Origin: Triglochin maritima
Taxonomy: Eukaryota; Streptophyta; Magnoliopsida; Alismatales; Juncaginaceae
DNA length: 64,000 nucleotides
Assembly (NCBI GenBank): GCA_963682175.1
Contig: OY821774.1
Span: 41,554,201 to 41,618,200 of the forward strand
Direction of reading: 5' to 3'
Shown piece after piece: positions 14,513 to 27,023 of the stretch (position 1 is the stretch's first letter; each line of letters begins with the position of its first letter). The notes under the pieces are model-generated. The model saw only the letters and a list, made by a program, of their open reading frames with translations. It had not been told where the DNA came from and made no database searches. Made by a program: the position numbers and the translations under genes.

Positions 14513-14643
14513 GTAGGTTAAACTAGACGTGGGACTCGTGCCGCGCCGGTGTGGCACGGTGGACTGCGGCCCGCCAACTGTTGGGCTAACGAGCGGTGCC
14601 GGCAACGACCGGCTCAGCCCAAGTCCCAGGTGTAGGTTAAACT
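14513..14643. mobile_element. GC-rich 107-bp insert flanked by 12-bp direct repeats
   Basis: The 12-mer GTAGGTTAAACT occurs at 14513-14524 and 14632-14643 and flanks a strongly GC-rich segment in AT-rich DNA. The ends of the insert are weakly inverted (ACGTGGGACTCGTGCC against ACCTGGGACTTGGGCTG), resembling hAT-type termini such as those at 51961 and 53999. Probably a hAT miniature; the repeat is longer than the usual 8 bp and the class is uncertain. Confidence 0.45.
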
Positions 14644-14932
14644 TAACTAGTAGGTCGGTATCAGGATTTTTTTTTTGCATTTTCCGCTTAGTTATAAATG
14701 TGATGTTTACCTCGCTAAGGCTTGGCTTAATTACTTCGATGACATATAAGCATACCATTTTAATAATAATTTCCAAGTTGTACATCTTCCTTCCATGATA
14801 TAAGAAGAATCCATACGTTGCAACCAGAATATTTAGTTTATTCGCTAAAACATATTTTATAATCCTTTAATTGTAAATTCTAAACAATAGTTAATTTTGG
14901 TATCTTGTAGAGAATTATATATACAAGATATT

Positions 14933-15003
14933 AGAGTTTTAACTCAGATGGTAGAGCGCTCGCTTAGCATGTGAGTTAAGGGGATCGATGCCCCGCATCT
15001 TCA
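14933..15003 (+). pseudogene. tRNA-Ala(AGC) pseudogene
   Basis: The D arm (CTCAGATGGTAGAGCG), anticodon arm with AGC (CTCGCTTAGCATGTGAG, one stem mismatch) and T arm (GGGGATCGATGCCCC) match plant tRNA-Ala closely, including the internal A and B boxes. The 5' acceptor strand (AGAGTTT) no longer pairs properly with the 3' strand (CATCTTC), so a functional acceptor stem cannot form. It is followed by a T-rich run. Confidence 0.7.
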
Positions 15004-15348
15004 AATCACTTTTATTCTTCTTTTTCTTCGTTTTTTTTGGTTTAATAACCAATTGGACCCAACAAAAACCCACTCACAGAGAGCCCATTTTTGCTGGATT
15101 TTTAAAAAATAGAGGCCCAATTTCAGGAAGTACATAATAAATAAGGTTAAAAAAGAAAAGAAAAGAAGAGTGCTTGACATGATTTCCGATATAGGAGTGA
15201 GTGCTTTAACTTTTAAAACATTACGGTTAAACACAGTTATATAGGACTGTATATTTACAGATTTCATAGAAACGATAGTTGTCTCTTATAGCCCTCTAAT
15301 TCTAGTAATGAATTTGGTTTTGTGATGCATTGAATGGATACATGTAAC

Positions 15349-15592
15349 TAGGGGTGAGCTTCGGTCCAGAATCGGACTGAGGTCTGAATTTTCGGTATCC
15401 AGCGGACCGAAGGCCGAATCGAATAAAGTTGGGTCGGTCCGGTCCAAAAATTGAATTTTACCCACGAAAAAACCTCGGTTCGGTTCGATTCTGGACCGGA
15501 CCGAGACCCGAATTTTCGATATCCTCCCGACCGAAACCGGACAGAAAAAAATTCAGCACGGTTCGATCCGACCCAAATTTAGCTCTCCCCGA
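15349..15592. mobile_element. hAT-type miniature element (244 bp)
   Basis: Perfect 8-bp target duplication CATGTAAC at 15341-15348 and 15593-15600. Inverted ends TAGGGGTGAGCT and, on the complement of the other end, TCGGGGAGAGCT. The interior is rich in CGGTCC/GGACCG and TTCGGT words and has no coding capacity of its own. Confidence 0.9.
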
Positions 15593-15848
15593 CATGTAAC
15601 CACTAGATTTACAAAACCTCCCCCATTTTAAATTCCAAAATTGGGAACGAGACACTGAAAAATAAAAGATGATAGGGTGGTGCAGGGCTTTCATCTTTCA
15701 AAAATTGTGACGAGGTGATAACTAAAATGCTATTTATTAAGACACAAATGGAGGAGGTATATGCAAATTATTGTATGTATATAATATTTTAAATAATATA
15801 TTCACACCAAAAGAGACTTGTTCCACCATCCAAGAACCAATTGTGATA

Positions 15849-15995
15849 GTAAAATTAGACTTTCTATGCTAAAAGTGACCCAAAATCGGAAAAAACCCCA
15901 CATTGACTTCCTCTGATAAATATGTTTATGCACTTCTTCCTCAAAATACTCCTGCATAAACCGTGAGTCTATATTGTCCATTCCCCTCTTTCTCT
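15849..15995 (+). repeat. MULE-1 left terminal inverted repeat
   Basis: Pairs with 36480-36635 in inverted orientation over about 140 bp with scattered mismatches and small gaps. It includes a CT-rich tract at its inner end that would fall in the leader of the ULP1-like gene. Confidence 0.85.
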
Positions 15996-16084
15996 CTCAT
16001 TCCTTTTAAATTTTTCTCTCTGTCTTCTTCAAAAAGAAGCGAAAGTTCGTCTTCATTCCTGTCAATTCATGTTTTTATTTATGG

Positions 16085-16330
16085 TTTGCTCAATAGGCTC
16101 GATGGAGTTCAATAGACATCGATAGTGTAGATCATTGTTAGTTATTGTAGTACTTAGTTTGCTCGATGAGTTCGATAAACGCTCGATATAGGCTCGATAG
16201 TTTAGATTTGTTTTTATATACTTGAGTTTTTAGTTTACTCGATGAGTTCGATACGTGCTCAATATGAGCTCGATAGTTTAGATTTATTGTTAGTTACTGA
16301 ACCTAACATAATATTTTATATTTGTCACAG
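16085..16330 (+). repeat. CTCGATA-rich intron of the ULP1-like gene
   Basis: The words GCTCGATA, GCTCGATG and GTTCGATA recur many times in this putative intron, which ends in TTTGTCACAG at 16330. The same word family fills the putative intron starting at 18890, the inter-gene spacer at 26050-26290 and the far end at 35880-36140 (there as TATCGAG/ATCGAGT). Confidence 0.7.
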
Positions 16331-16494
16331 TTGACCGTGTACACTTATTTGACGCACCATACATCACAGGCTGAATACTACAACAACAACCTTACAGAGG
16401 GTGATGACCCCCTACCACCTAGGCTCGGTGAGGATGCTGACGAGGGTGATGATGAGGTGGCAGAGAGATTGGCTAAGGCTGCTTTGGAGGCGAA

Positions 16495-18034
16495 TGATTG
16501 ATCTCGTTTAATATTTAACCGCAAGTGCACGACCGCGTTGAAGCGGTGGCAAATACGGGTCGTCCACTGGGAGGTGTGTCGACACTTGGTTTGTTCGAAG
16601 GCGAGAGGTAAAGAAAGGGAAGAAAGATTGGTTACACTAAACTACACTACAATGCTAAACTAGAATGCAAAAGGAAATGAAGATAAGCAATAAAACTAAA
16701 CCCCAAAGGGGGTAGAGAAATAATGTGAACATAAAGAAGTGTGTGTGTTCATTAAGCTCCTCACAACATGTAGTGCATGAAATCATAAAACTACATCCAA
16801 CTTTGCCTCTACATGAATTAAGATAAGACTACATCATTAAAACATACAAGACAATAATTGGAATGAAGCTACATGAACTCAAGTATAAAGACTATACCCT
16901 ACTATGCCTCCACATGAATTAAGATTTCACTACATCATTAAAACATACAAGACATTAGCTAAGGTAAAGGCAACAAGAGCACATACATTACAATTTGTGT
17001 TTCCAATATTAACTTCATCCATATCCTAACCTTATCATTCCCCATAAAATAGGTCCACTAATCAAAGCATAAGCTAAGCTTCATTCAAGAGCATTAGCAT
17101 ATCAAAGATAAGAGTGGAGACCCATTAGATAGTTATGGAAATCATATAAAGCTCAATGGATAAAAATAACACACACTTAATACACTACATAATTATATCA
17201 CATATTTCTCCACCCCCCAAATGGGGATGGAACTACTCACTACTCATTACACTACTGATTAGACTAAGTAAAGAAAACATTTAACTAAGATACTAAAATT
17301 ACTAAACAAGAAATTAAACAAAGTAAAGCAACCCACACAAAACAAACAACATAACAAAACAAGATTAAAAGAAACAAATAAACTTTTATTAACAATGACT
17401 CACATTGAAGGTAGCATCCTTCTCCACCTTGAGTTATTGCTTCAAGGCTCACTCCTTAGTAGAGAGAATGCCACCAAACAATGGGTGGTGAAGAGTTCTA
17501 TTTATAAGCATGGAAAAAGCTCATCCGGGACAATCCCCCGATGTGGGACTAAACCAATACCACAAATACACTAAGAATACACTAATACACGTGCTACAGA
17601 AAACTAGATGGATTCTGGGCTAAATGGACCGCCAATTAGCGGTTCCAGACCGCCAATTGGCGGTCTATAAAGTTTAGATCCGTCTGGTTTTCTTTGTGGG
17701 CTTTTCTTGAAGTGTTTCTTGGTCTTAGATGCATCTGGTTGGTTTATTGGAGCTCCGACCCGAATCGAATTGACAAAATACTCCTCATGATGGTGTGGAG
17801 TTTCCTGTTTTGCTCTTAGGTCCTTCTGTCTTACGATCAGGTCCTTCCCCCTTGCATCTTGGTCCCCAGGTCTCACAATTAGGTCCTTTTTTCCTGCTTT
17901 TGGGTCCTTTCATGGCTCTTCTCTTCAAACCTACTTATTTCTGAAAACTAAACATAAAACTCGTCACATAGCATTGCTTAGGTGTAAGATAATGGATATA
18001 AGGTACAAATATAAGCATGAAATGATGTCAATCA
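16495..18034 (-). mobile_element. Solo LTR (1540 bp) inserted in the ULP1-like gene
   Basis: Ends TGATTGA ... TCAATCA are perfect short inverted repeats with TG...CA. The 5-bp target duplication GCGAA is present at 16490-16494 and 18035-18039. Read on the minus strand it has a promoter region with TTATAAATAG near 17500 and a palindromic GACCGCCAATTGGCGGTC near 17652-17669, then a leader. No internal retrotransposon sequence is present. Superfamily (copia or gypsy) cannot be decided without internal sequence. Confidence 0.9.
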
Positions 18035-19256
18035 GCGAACATTTTTGCAGATGATGTCGTAGAGGAGGAAACAACAATCCCTAACTCCACCCCAGTTGAA
18101 GCCTCATCCCAAGCAACAACCCCAACCGCAGTCCCAACCCTAATTCAGTCATATCTTATGATTACCAACTTTTAGTAAAACAGTTGGAGAGGGTGGAAGC
18201 AATGCAACAGTCGATGGAAGCAAAACAACTATCGATGAAAACAATGTAACAGTCGATGGAAGCAAAGCAACTATCGATGGAAGGTCAACTAAAGAATCAG
18301 TCATTGAGAATCAATGCTCCATGATGGATTAGATGGCGATGATCGTGGCTTCATTAGACACACCTTCGAGACCACCATCTGATGACAATGAGTTGTCCAT
18401 GTCGGACCAAATGGCTAAGATTGCGGCTTTGTTAGAAGCACCTTCTAGGTCACTATCTGATGACAATCAGTTGTCCATATTGGACCAAATAGTGAGATCG
18501 TGTCTTTGTTAGAGGCACGTTCGAGACCACCATCTGATGTTGAAGATGAACTACCCGGCGGTTACAAAGTTGAAGTAGATCCGTCCACCTTGTCGAGGAA
18601 GAGGCGTCCCCCAAAACATCTTCAGGATATCCATACAAATCCCAACAAAAAATTACGGCCTTCGAACCCAAGTGACGAGTCTTTACTGCTCGACCATTTG
18701 AAGAAGCCAGATGAAAGCCAATTGAGGACATTGGAACGGTGGGTACTTGGAAGGATCCCAAGTGAGAAGAAGGTTGATGTGAAGTTGGGGCATTACGGTC
18801 CACCGTGGATCATTACGATGAACACAGTCAGATCATGGCTCATCGGCGACGATAGTATTAAAAAATATTCAAATTTCATTATTTTATAGGTGTATCTCGA
18901 TAGGCTCGATAGGAGCTCAATAATTTACATGTGAGCTCGATATTTAGAACGTTGGGCATGATGGGCCTGGCAATTGAGTTTGATATGTGCTCGATAATTT
19001 AGAATTTTTTGTTATTTTCTGGTGAACTTCGTTAGCTTGACGAGCTCGATAAGTAGGTCACTGGTAGAGGACTCGATTAGCTCAATAAAAAGCAATGAAT
19101 ACTCGATGGACCCGACAATGAACTTCGATATGAGCTCGATAAGCTACATTTGTTTGTTATTTTCTTGGAAATTTCGTTTGCTCGATGGGCTCGATAGGTG
19201 CTCCATAGGACGCTAATAGGACTTTAATTAGCTCGATATAAACTTGTTGAATACTT

Positions 19257-22226
19257 TGTTGGCTTTTTGGCCTTAATCTATGTTTTGATCATTTAATCAA
19301 CCTAATCTTAATTGTAATCAATGTAAAGTAGCACACATATTGCATACCATATATATTGTTTTGTGCTAACTTCTACAGGTGATCAAGACTCAAGGAAAAA
19401 AGAAAATCAAGTCAAGACATGTAATAAAGCTCATTTGAAGACATGTAATCTTGATTTATTTTGAGTCTTAGGAACTATGTGTAATTGAGCATACTTGAAC
19501 TAAAAACCACTCGCATACACATTAGGTTCCCTATAAAAGTCACACACAAATTTTCACATCAATTGGACTTCAATAGATCACCCAAACTAGAATCGGAAAA
19601 CACTTTAACCAAACTTTTAACTGCTAGGACCAAATCGGTCGACCGGAACGAGTTCATCGTTCGACTGATTGAGTTTGTTTATTCTGTTACAGACTCAAGT
19701 ATTAAACCGGTCGACCATTTAAATCCTTTTATTCGACCGTCTACACGTGTCACATGACCGTTAGACTTGTCGTATTCTTCAACGGTCGGATTTCCAAAAC
19801 CCTAATTTTACCAAACTTCCGGTCGACCGATAAAATAATCTTTGGTCGCCCTGAACACTCTGGAAGTTTCCAGTCGAACGTCTCCAAGACCTTGGTCGAC
19901 CCAAACTCAATTTCTCCTTGAACCCAGAAGTGCCTGGAAGTTTCCGGTTGAACCTACCATTTGCCATGTTTTCGACCGATCCATGCTTTACCAGACCAAA
20001 ACCCTGAACGGTAAACCCAACCAAAACCTTAGTTTGACCGTTCACTTAAGTGAACTTAAGTTGTAGCCAAATTTGACCAACCGACTGACATACCTAATTA
20101 GGTCGACCGATTATGTTCTGAAATGTGACCTGCACTTCACTGCTTTGTGTTTCTTACAAAATCATTACCCATTTAGTCCCAACGACTATAACTCACTTAG
20201 AGCTTATAAATGTAGGATCGTGAGGGTCTCTAATTCTAATCACTTTTAGGCTAATTACATACTTGTTTAATCGATCAAAGATATGCAGCGGAATTTAAAA
20301 CTAAACAAGCAAGTAAAGGAATGGAAAATGCAAACCACAAGGAGTCAGGGGATTTTACAGAGGTTAGGCACCTCATCCGGGTCCTAGTCCTCTATTGCAA
20401 GTTCCGCTCACGACTTTACTAACCACTCCCAGTTCCGGGCCGTGAGAGAACGCCTTTACAACACAAGCACCGCGAACACCCTCGCTTGTTTGATCTTCTT
20501 CCTCTCACAATCCGAGAGGGAACACTTCGGGCTTTCACCGAAATCCTTGCTTCTCGAACAACAAATGAGTGGGACAATACTCTCTAAATATTGAGCACAC
20601 TTTGAGTATGATTTAGCTATGATCAAATGTGTGAAATTTAGGCTTAGAGTGTAGGATTGGGGAAATTGGAGCTTGGGAGTTTCTCTCTAGTGTATGTGAC
20701 AAATGGAAGTGTGTGAGAGATCTAAGTGTGTCAAAGGAGCACCTATTTATAAGCTCCCAAGGTATTATAGTCGTTGGGGTTAAGTTGGGTAAAGATTGTG
20801 TAGGATACACAAAACTGAAACTAGGAGGACCCAATTCTGAGTAAGTTCAGTCGACCGGATCGGGCTGTTCGGTCGACCGTTTTACAATTTAGAACTCGGT
20901 TCGGTCGACCGGTAAAAGAACGGTCGACCGCCAAAGACTATAATCTAGGTACACTTAAGTGATCGGTCGAACACCGAGATAGGTTTGGTCGACCGATTCA
21001 CACCAGACACTTTGGGGTTGACAAACAAGATCATATTCGGTCGACCGAAAACCGACAAGCACTTTGGGTTTGTCAAGGAACATAAGTTCGGTCGACCGAA
21101 CAAGGTCCTCGGTCGACTGATACATTAAATGTATTTGGGGTATTTGGAGATAATACGAATACGACCGTTGGGTATAATATGACAAAACAAACGGTCAGAA
21201 ATATGTTGATACTCGGTCGACCGAAAAAGTCTTCACGGTCGACCTAACTTGGGCAGTAAAATACTCACAAGATATATGATCACTCGGTCGACTGAATGTG
21301 GGCAGATTGTTCAGGTTTTGGTTTGGTATTTTTCGGTGTAAGTTTGGGTGATCTATTGAAGTCCAAATTATGTGAAATTTCGTGTGTGACTTCTATAGTG
21401 AACCTGGTGTGTGTTTGAGTACTTTTTAGCTCAAGTATGCTCAATTACACAAAGTTACTAAGACTCAAAGAAATACAAATTATATGTCTTCAAATGAGCT
21501 TGATTACACGTCTTGACTTGATTTCCTTTCTTCCTTGAGTCTTGATCACCTGTAAAGGTTAGCACAAAGCAATATATATGCAATGCAACATGTGTGCTAC
21601 TCTACATGATCACAATTAAGATTAGGTTGATTAAATCATTAAAACACAGATTAAGGCAAAAAAGCCAACAATAAATAGGTGCTACCTTGCCACAATCACA
21701 CAACTCTTACACTTCCTATTGTCATATACATCTAAGAGAAAGCTCCAAGTCTCTCATTCCCCAAATCCTAGTATCCAGGTTAAACTTCCACATCTTAGAT
21801 CAATTCCTATCATACTCTAAGTGTGCTCAAGTTAGAGAGTGAGTGATCCACTCAAACTTTGTTTGTAGAGAAGCAAGGACATCGGTGAAAGCTCGAAGTA
21901 TCCTTCTCGGGTTGTGAGAGGAAGAAAATCAAGCTAGAGAGGGTTGTTCGCGGAAGCTTGTGGTGTAAAGGCTTAATCTTGGCCCGGAACGAGGTTGATA
22001 GTGAAGACATAGGCGGAGATCGAGGGAGATCGAGCAGAGCTTACAAGAGAGGAAGTAGGCGGGAGGCCAAACCTCTATAAAAATCATCCGGTGCCTTTGT
22101 GGTTTGCCATATTTACTTTACTTGATTGTTTGTTTTGTTTCTAATTTCCGCTGTATCTTTGATTGTTAAACAAGTAGGTAATTAGCTTAAAAGTCATTAG
22201 AACTAAGCCATACATACGATCCTGCA
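19257..22226 (+). mobile_element. Sirevirus-type solo LTR (about 1505 bp net) split by a nested solo LTR
   Basis: Begins TGTTGGCTTTTTGGCCTTAA, like the LTRs at 27024 and 30619, and ends ATCCTGCA. Without the nested insertion its length is about 1505 bp, against 1504 bp for those LTRs. Candidate target duplication TACTT/TACTC (4 of 5). It carries CGGTCGACCG-type palindromes upstream of its TATA box and a leader after it (21676-22226). It lies in an intron of the MULE-1 ULP1-like gene. Confidence 0.85.
20211..21670 (-). mobile_element. Nested solo LTR (1460 bp) inserted in the TATA box of the outer LTR
   Basis: On the minus strand it begins TGTTGGCTTTTTTGCCTTAA and ends GATCCTACA. A perfect 5-bp duplication ATAAA flanks it (20206-20210 and 21671-21675). 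Joining the flanks restores CTTATAAATAGG, the TATA box at the same relative position as in the intact LTR at 27994. It is of the same family as its host LTR but in the opposite orientation, with its own CTTATAAATAGGTGC near 20740-20755 (complement) and palindromic GGTCGACC sites at 20850-21300. Confidence 0.92.
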
Positions 22227-22639
22227 TACTCGACAATGTTTGCATCAAAATATTTGAAGATAGTATTTCTGACTTTCAACATGTTGATTTTTTGTAGCAT
22301 ATTGATGTGGATCAACATATGATGAGGAGGCGTCACATTAGCTTCCGAGGTCCATACTGCAAAGATGTTGGGGTTATGACCTGCTTTTTCTGTCAATGGA
22401 TTCCAGAAATGGACGGCTTGTATGGTGAATCTACATGGAAGTTTACTTGGGATCCAACATGTCTGTCATTCCTCACCGGGATAAAGGAACATGTCATGCC
22501 TTCTTGGAAAGGAAATGAGTATGTGTACTGGTGCTAGAGCTACGAAAATCATCATTGGTTTGTGGTCGAGCTATCAATTCCAAACTAGAAGTGACGATCT
22601 ATGATGAAGGTGTTGTATTTCGTCTCTATGCTTGGGTAC

Positions 22640-24760
22640 ATATACATTTTTATACACACGCAAAATTGTTTTTCATATTTATTCAATTTTATGTATAATA
22701 CTATACAAACATTTTAATATAGATGCAATATACACTATTAAAATGCATAAGAAGAATCATACCTAAAAGGATTATCAAACCATTTTCAATGATCTAGAGT
22801 CCAATTGCACCTTGAATCGCCCGAAAGACTTTCTCCAAATGTTCACCAAACTCTAAACAAGATTAGAGTGATTGAAGCTAGACAATCAACTCTAATGTAA
22901 GGTTACAATCTAGCTAATAACTCATTTATGCCACCAAGATCTAAATCTATAGTACTCAATTAATTAAGAGAATTTTAATGGATGGAGAGAAGATGAAAAG
23001 TTGTATTTTTCAATTGTTGTGTCAAAGAAGAGGATGAGTGGTTTATATAGAAAACCTCCCCTAACTACCTCATGTATGAAACCAACCACACCTGATCCAT
23101 AGTAGTTTTTATCTCCACCAATCACATTTTGACACATCGTCTTCTAACCAAAACGCGGGTTAAATCCATCCATAAATTTAGCAACCACCTCTTAATTAAT
23201 AAAAGGCAAAACGTAGGGCAAACGATCGACTGAACCGCCAAGTCTGACGACCGTTCCGATACCGAGAAAAGTCCCTAATAAATTTGGTCGGACTGTGTTT
23301 CATGTCGGTCGATCATTCCCTTACCAAGAAAGTTCCTGATAATTTCGATCGAACCAAGTCTCACACCGGTCGACTGTTCCCATATCAAGTAAACTCCTGA
23401 TAATTTCGGTCGAATCACATGCCACGTCGGTCCACCGTTCCCTTACTAGGAAAGATCCTGATAATTTTGGTCGAACCGCATAATCCAGTCGGTCGATCAT
23501 TTTCGAACTCAAAAGAATTCGGTCGACCGGTTCCCAAAAAACGTTCGACCATTTTTTCTTTATTTTTGCCTAACGAGTTTTGGCTCAACATCCATCAAAA
23601 TTTGAGTTTTGGGGTTTTAGCAAATTTATATGTTATAATGTTGCGGATCACATTATATTATGTAATATATTATCTTATATAATGTCAAAACACTATACCC
23701 CATAATATATACATCTCATACAAATTTATTTGTTATTCTAACATTGTCGTTATCACGACATAATAATTTCATAATTTTACCATATGCACTAATATCATAT
23801 GAAATTTAATACATTACTTAAAACACAAAATTATATTTCTTGTTTTCCAGTTTTGTGGTGTGACATATATGATGATCTAAGTTATGTTAGTAATGATATA
23901 AACACTTTATATCATAAACTATAAGCGGTATCTGGCTACACATTATAATTACTCAAATAACAAAGATGTTTTGCTCAGTAGAACAGAACATGATTCATTT
24001 AGTGATATGAAGTAATATCACTTGTGTCTATCTCTTACGTCATGATATTAAAAATATTATACAAAGTAGGAATGTGTCATTTTTATATTATATATTTTTT
24101 TTTCTTGATCTCTTAAGCTAATTAAAATATATAACTATACATAAGTTAAATTGTGCACATTATAATTTTGCTTCATCAAGTGACTCAATAATATCATTAC
24201 TCAAGTCAAGATGGACAATGATAATCATTTGACATATGATCTTTTTTGGCACAAGTCATATATATACCTAACTAATATCTTTATCACTATACGTAATGAC
24301 AACTTTTGATAATAATCAAATTATATACTTCTCATATGAAAAGATATAAGTCTCATATCTTAGGATTCAAAGACACAATGAAAATATTAAAGACACAAAT
24401 ATAATTCCATAATGTTTCATTTACTATGTCTAGTCAATATATAAAAGTAAACATTTTCTCTTTAATATACTCATGTTCTTAAATACTTGTAAAACTACAA
24501 TATCTTTTAACCAACATGACAATTATATCTCGGTAATTAATGTCTCATATTAATCACCATGATTGTGAATTATTTATATTTATGTAAATCATTATGTTTA
24601 GAGCTCTTCGGTTAAGACCAAGAGTCTCTTCCTTAACTATTCTAAAAGACGAATACATTAATCAAGGAAAAATTTATATACATTCAATTCATAATAAAGA
24701 CATATAAAAGAATATTTTTAGAACACACATTCCTTTCAGAAGACTACATCCCTCTCTGAT
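22640..24760 (-). repeat. LTR-like sequence, family B copy 1
   Basis: Homologous in inverted orientation to 33405-35570 along its length; shared landmarks include the GAAAGGAATGTGT start, the stretch around the TATATTATGGGG words, the CGGTCGACC palindrome array (23220-23560 here) and the tail TTTTAGGTATGATTCT. On the minus strand a TATATAAAC box lies downstream of the palindromes, as in an LTR promoter. Exact ends and target duplication could not be fixed. It separates the His/Asp exon from the Cys exon of the ULP1-like gene. Confidence 0.65.
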
Positions 24761-25059
24761 GAAGGCTTCCTCGTTGTCCAAGGATCACCTGAAACTGAAG
24801 TCCTTAAAAAGGACGCAAACCTTCAGAGTTCGAATGTTGCCCTCTGGAAAAGGAGGAGGTCCCCTAAACCGGGAATGGGTAAATTTTGTGATTACTTCGG
24901 TTGGTTAATGCTTTTATCCAATTTGTTTACAGTAAATGTTATTAATTTTGCAGCGGATATTGTGGCATGTACGCCATCAAGTATAGAGAGTATCATCTGG
25001 CTTATCTTCCCCTCACCACCATCACAGACCAAAACATACAAATTTTCCAAGATAAATGA

Positions 25060-26339
25060 ACCGTCGACCTATTCTATCAAAATGTCAGACCTTGACGTCG
25101 AACAATTATTTTTTTATTTTGTAATTTTTCATAATGTGGACCCATTTTTGTATTGTATTTTATAAAACAATGAGTATAGAAAACAAGTATTTTCCCTCAA
25201 CCTTTGTGACCTCCATATTCAAGTCCAAGAATGATGAGTAACGATGTTATCGCCGAGGTCATGCCCCTTGATGACCTCCTATGAATGTGCAGTTACACCG
25301 CACAATGTCTCTGTGTTGGGATCTTGATTGGGGTCTCGCAAGTGACATGGCGGTGTGGGGCATCGGGCCACCATAGATGCACCTTTTATGTGTGTGACCC
25401 CGTGTCTACAGTATTGCCGCCCCGGAACCACTACAGCATGTCAATTAGACCCTAGCGAAACTCGCCCGGCTGGTAGGCAATCGAGACCATCGTCGAAGAC
25501 ACGATGGTAGACCTGCTCATCGACAATGATATGTTTTTGTCATTTCTTTATTTCTGATTTTCAAGTTGTTATATGTTAATGATGTTATGATAACGGTTGT
25601 CATTTCCTTATTTTAATTGTGTAGTTTCCACCGTGAATACACCAACAACATCAACACCCATCCCTGATCGTCCAACCTCCTCAGTGCCTGACGTGTCCCC
25701 TGACTTTGAAGACTAGGAAATGGGAGAAGTTGTTAACCACCCCAGTGCCTGATGTGTCCCCTAACTTTGAAGACTAGGAAACAGGAGAAGTTGTTTTAGT
25801 TAACGTTGTTGTATAAGTTACAAACTTTTATTTTGTTAGTGTTGTTAATGTTATGTTTTGAATGTTTAAGTTAATGTTTTTTTTGAATATGTTTGTTAAT
25901 GTGTTAATGAAGTAAATGTTGAAGTTACAAGATCTTTTGTTGGTTAATGTGTTTTTCGTTAATATTCGAATGTTGTGAATGTTTGTTGATGTTGAGAATA
26001 TTGTTATTCTATCGAACACAACATTAAAATAATTCAACTTAAGATTGCTCATCAAGTCATAAATCTTTGATCACCATCGAGTGGCCTTGGAGTTCGACTC
26101 GAGTACAAGGATAGAACAGATCTAAATGAACACCAACTTCAGAAGTAAATATATATCGATCCATGTCGAGTTCATATGGAGCCTATCGAGCACAAAAATT
26201 AAAAAAAATCAACTTAAGATAGGTCGTCAAGCCGTAAAGAATCGATCACTGTCGAACGGTCATGGAGTTTGACTCGAGGTCTATCAAGTACATGTTCACA
26301 ACAAGATAATTTAATATAATTTGAAGTGGAACACTAGTT
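25060..26339. other. MULE-1 spacer between the two convergent genes
   Basis: Includes the probable 3' part of the ULP1-like transcript with a 61-62-bp imperfect tandem duplication (25678-25739 and 25740-25800, unit starting CAGTGCCTGAYGTGTCCCCT), a TTAATGTT-rich tract (25830-26000) and a block of TCGAG/CTCGA words (26050-26290). Confidence 0.6.
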
Positions 26340-27023
26340 TTATAGTCTAACTTTACATCCCCTCTTATTTTGTCCATTTCCGCCGCATCTACTGTACTTA
26401 CGCGATTTGATCACAACTTCCCCTTGATATGGTAGACGTTTTCTCTTTATCCTTCCTATTTTTTTCTTCCTCAGACGACCAACTGGTTTTTTCTCAACAG
26501 GCACTTTCACATGTATATTATGTATGTCATCAGGAGCAGTCCATTCATCCTCGTTACCACAAGGGTAAATTATTTCTTTATATGTTTCCCTCCACGAATC
26601 AGTGGTGTAAAATAGGGAACACAAAGAGCACATATTAATCACCTGATCAAGAGCTGCAACAACCCCATGAACATAGGGTATTCCGATAATTTGAAACATG
26701 CCACAAGAATACTCTTTTGTCATTAGATTAACCTCACCATCACCATCCCCGTAACACATGAAATTCAAACTGATTAAGGTTGTGGACTGTCAAAAATATT
26801 GCTTTGTCAACTATTCCAAATAGATCAAGCTCCACGAGAGGTGACAATTTGGTTGTGCTTGCCTCGGAAGCAGCTCGTCGTTCACAAAATCATGTTTGAA
26901 GTGTGAACCGATTCTACTCCACAAAAGTCGTGACAGGCCATGTTCTTGCCTCCATGTTTTTGTTGTTTAGACTTTCAACGTAATTGTTGGTCATTAAATT
27001 GCATCGATTCCCAGGAAAATAAG

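Larger units (their letters stand above)
16331..25059 (+). pseudogene. ULP1-type cysteine protease gene of MULE-1, broken by insertions
   Basis: Coding pieces can be followed in order on the plus strand. An acidic segment (16331-16494, ending LAKAALEA) continues in frame at 18040 (FADDVVEEETTIPNSTPVEA) once the solo LTR between them is ignored. Next comes a linker with RKRRPPKHLQDIHTNPNKK at 18500-18889. An exon at 22298-22635 has HIDVDQHMMRRR, then the catalytic-His region NHHWFVVELSIPN and the Asp region VTIYDE. An exon at 24954-25059 has GYCGMYAIKYREYHLAYL, containing the catalytic Cys. Order His-Asp-Cys and sequence fit the ULP1/C48 SUMO-protease family carried by some MULEs. It is inactivated by stops (after ITNF near 18173; after SIPN near 22588) and by three LTR-type insertions. 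The 5' end is not defined. Confidence 0.8.
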
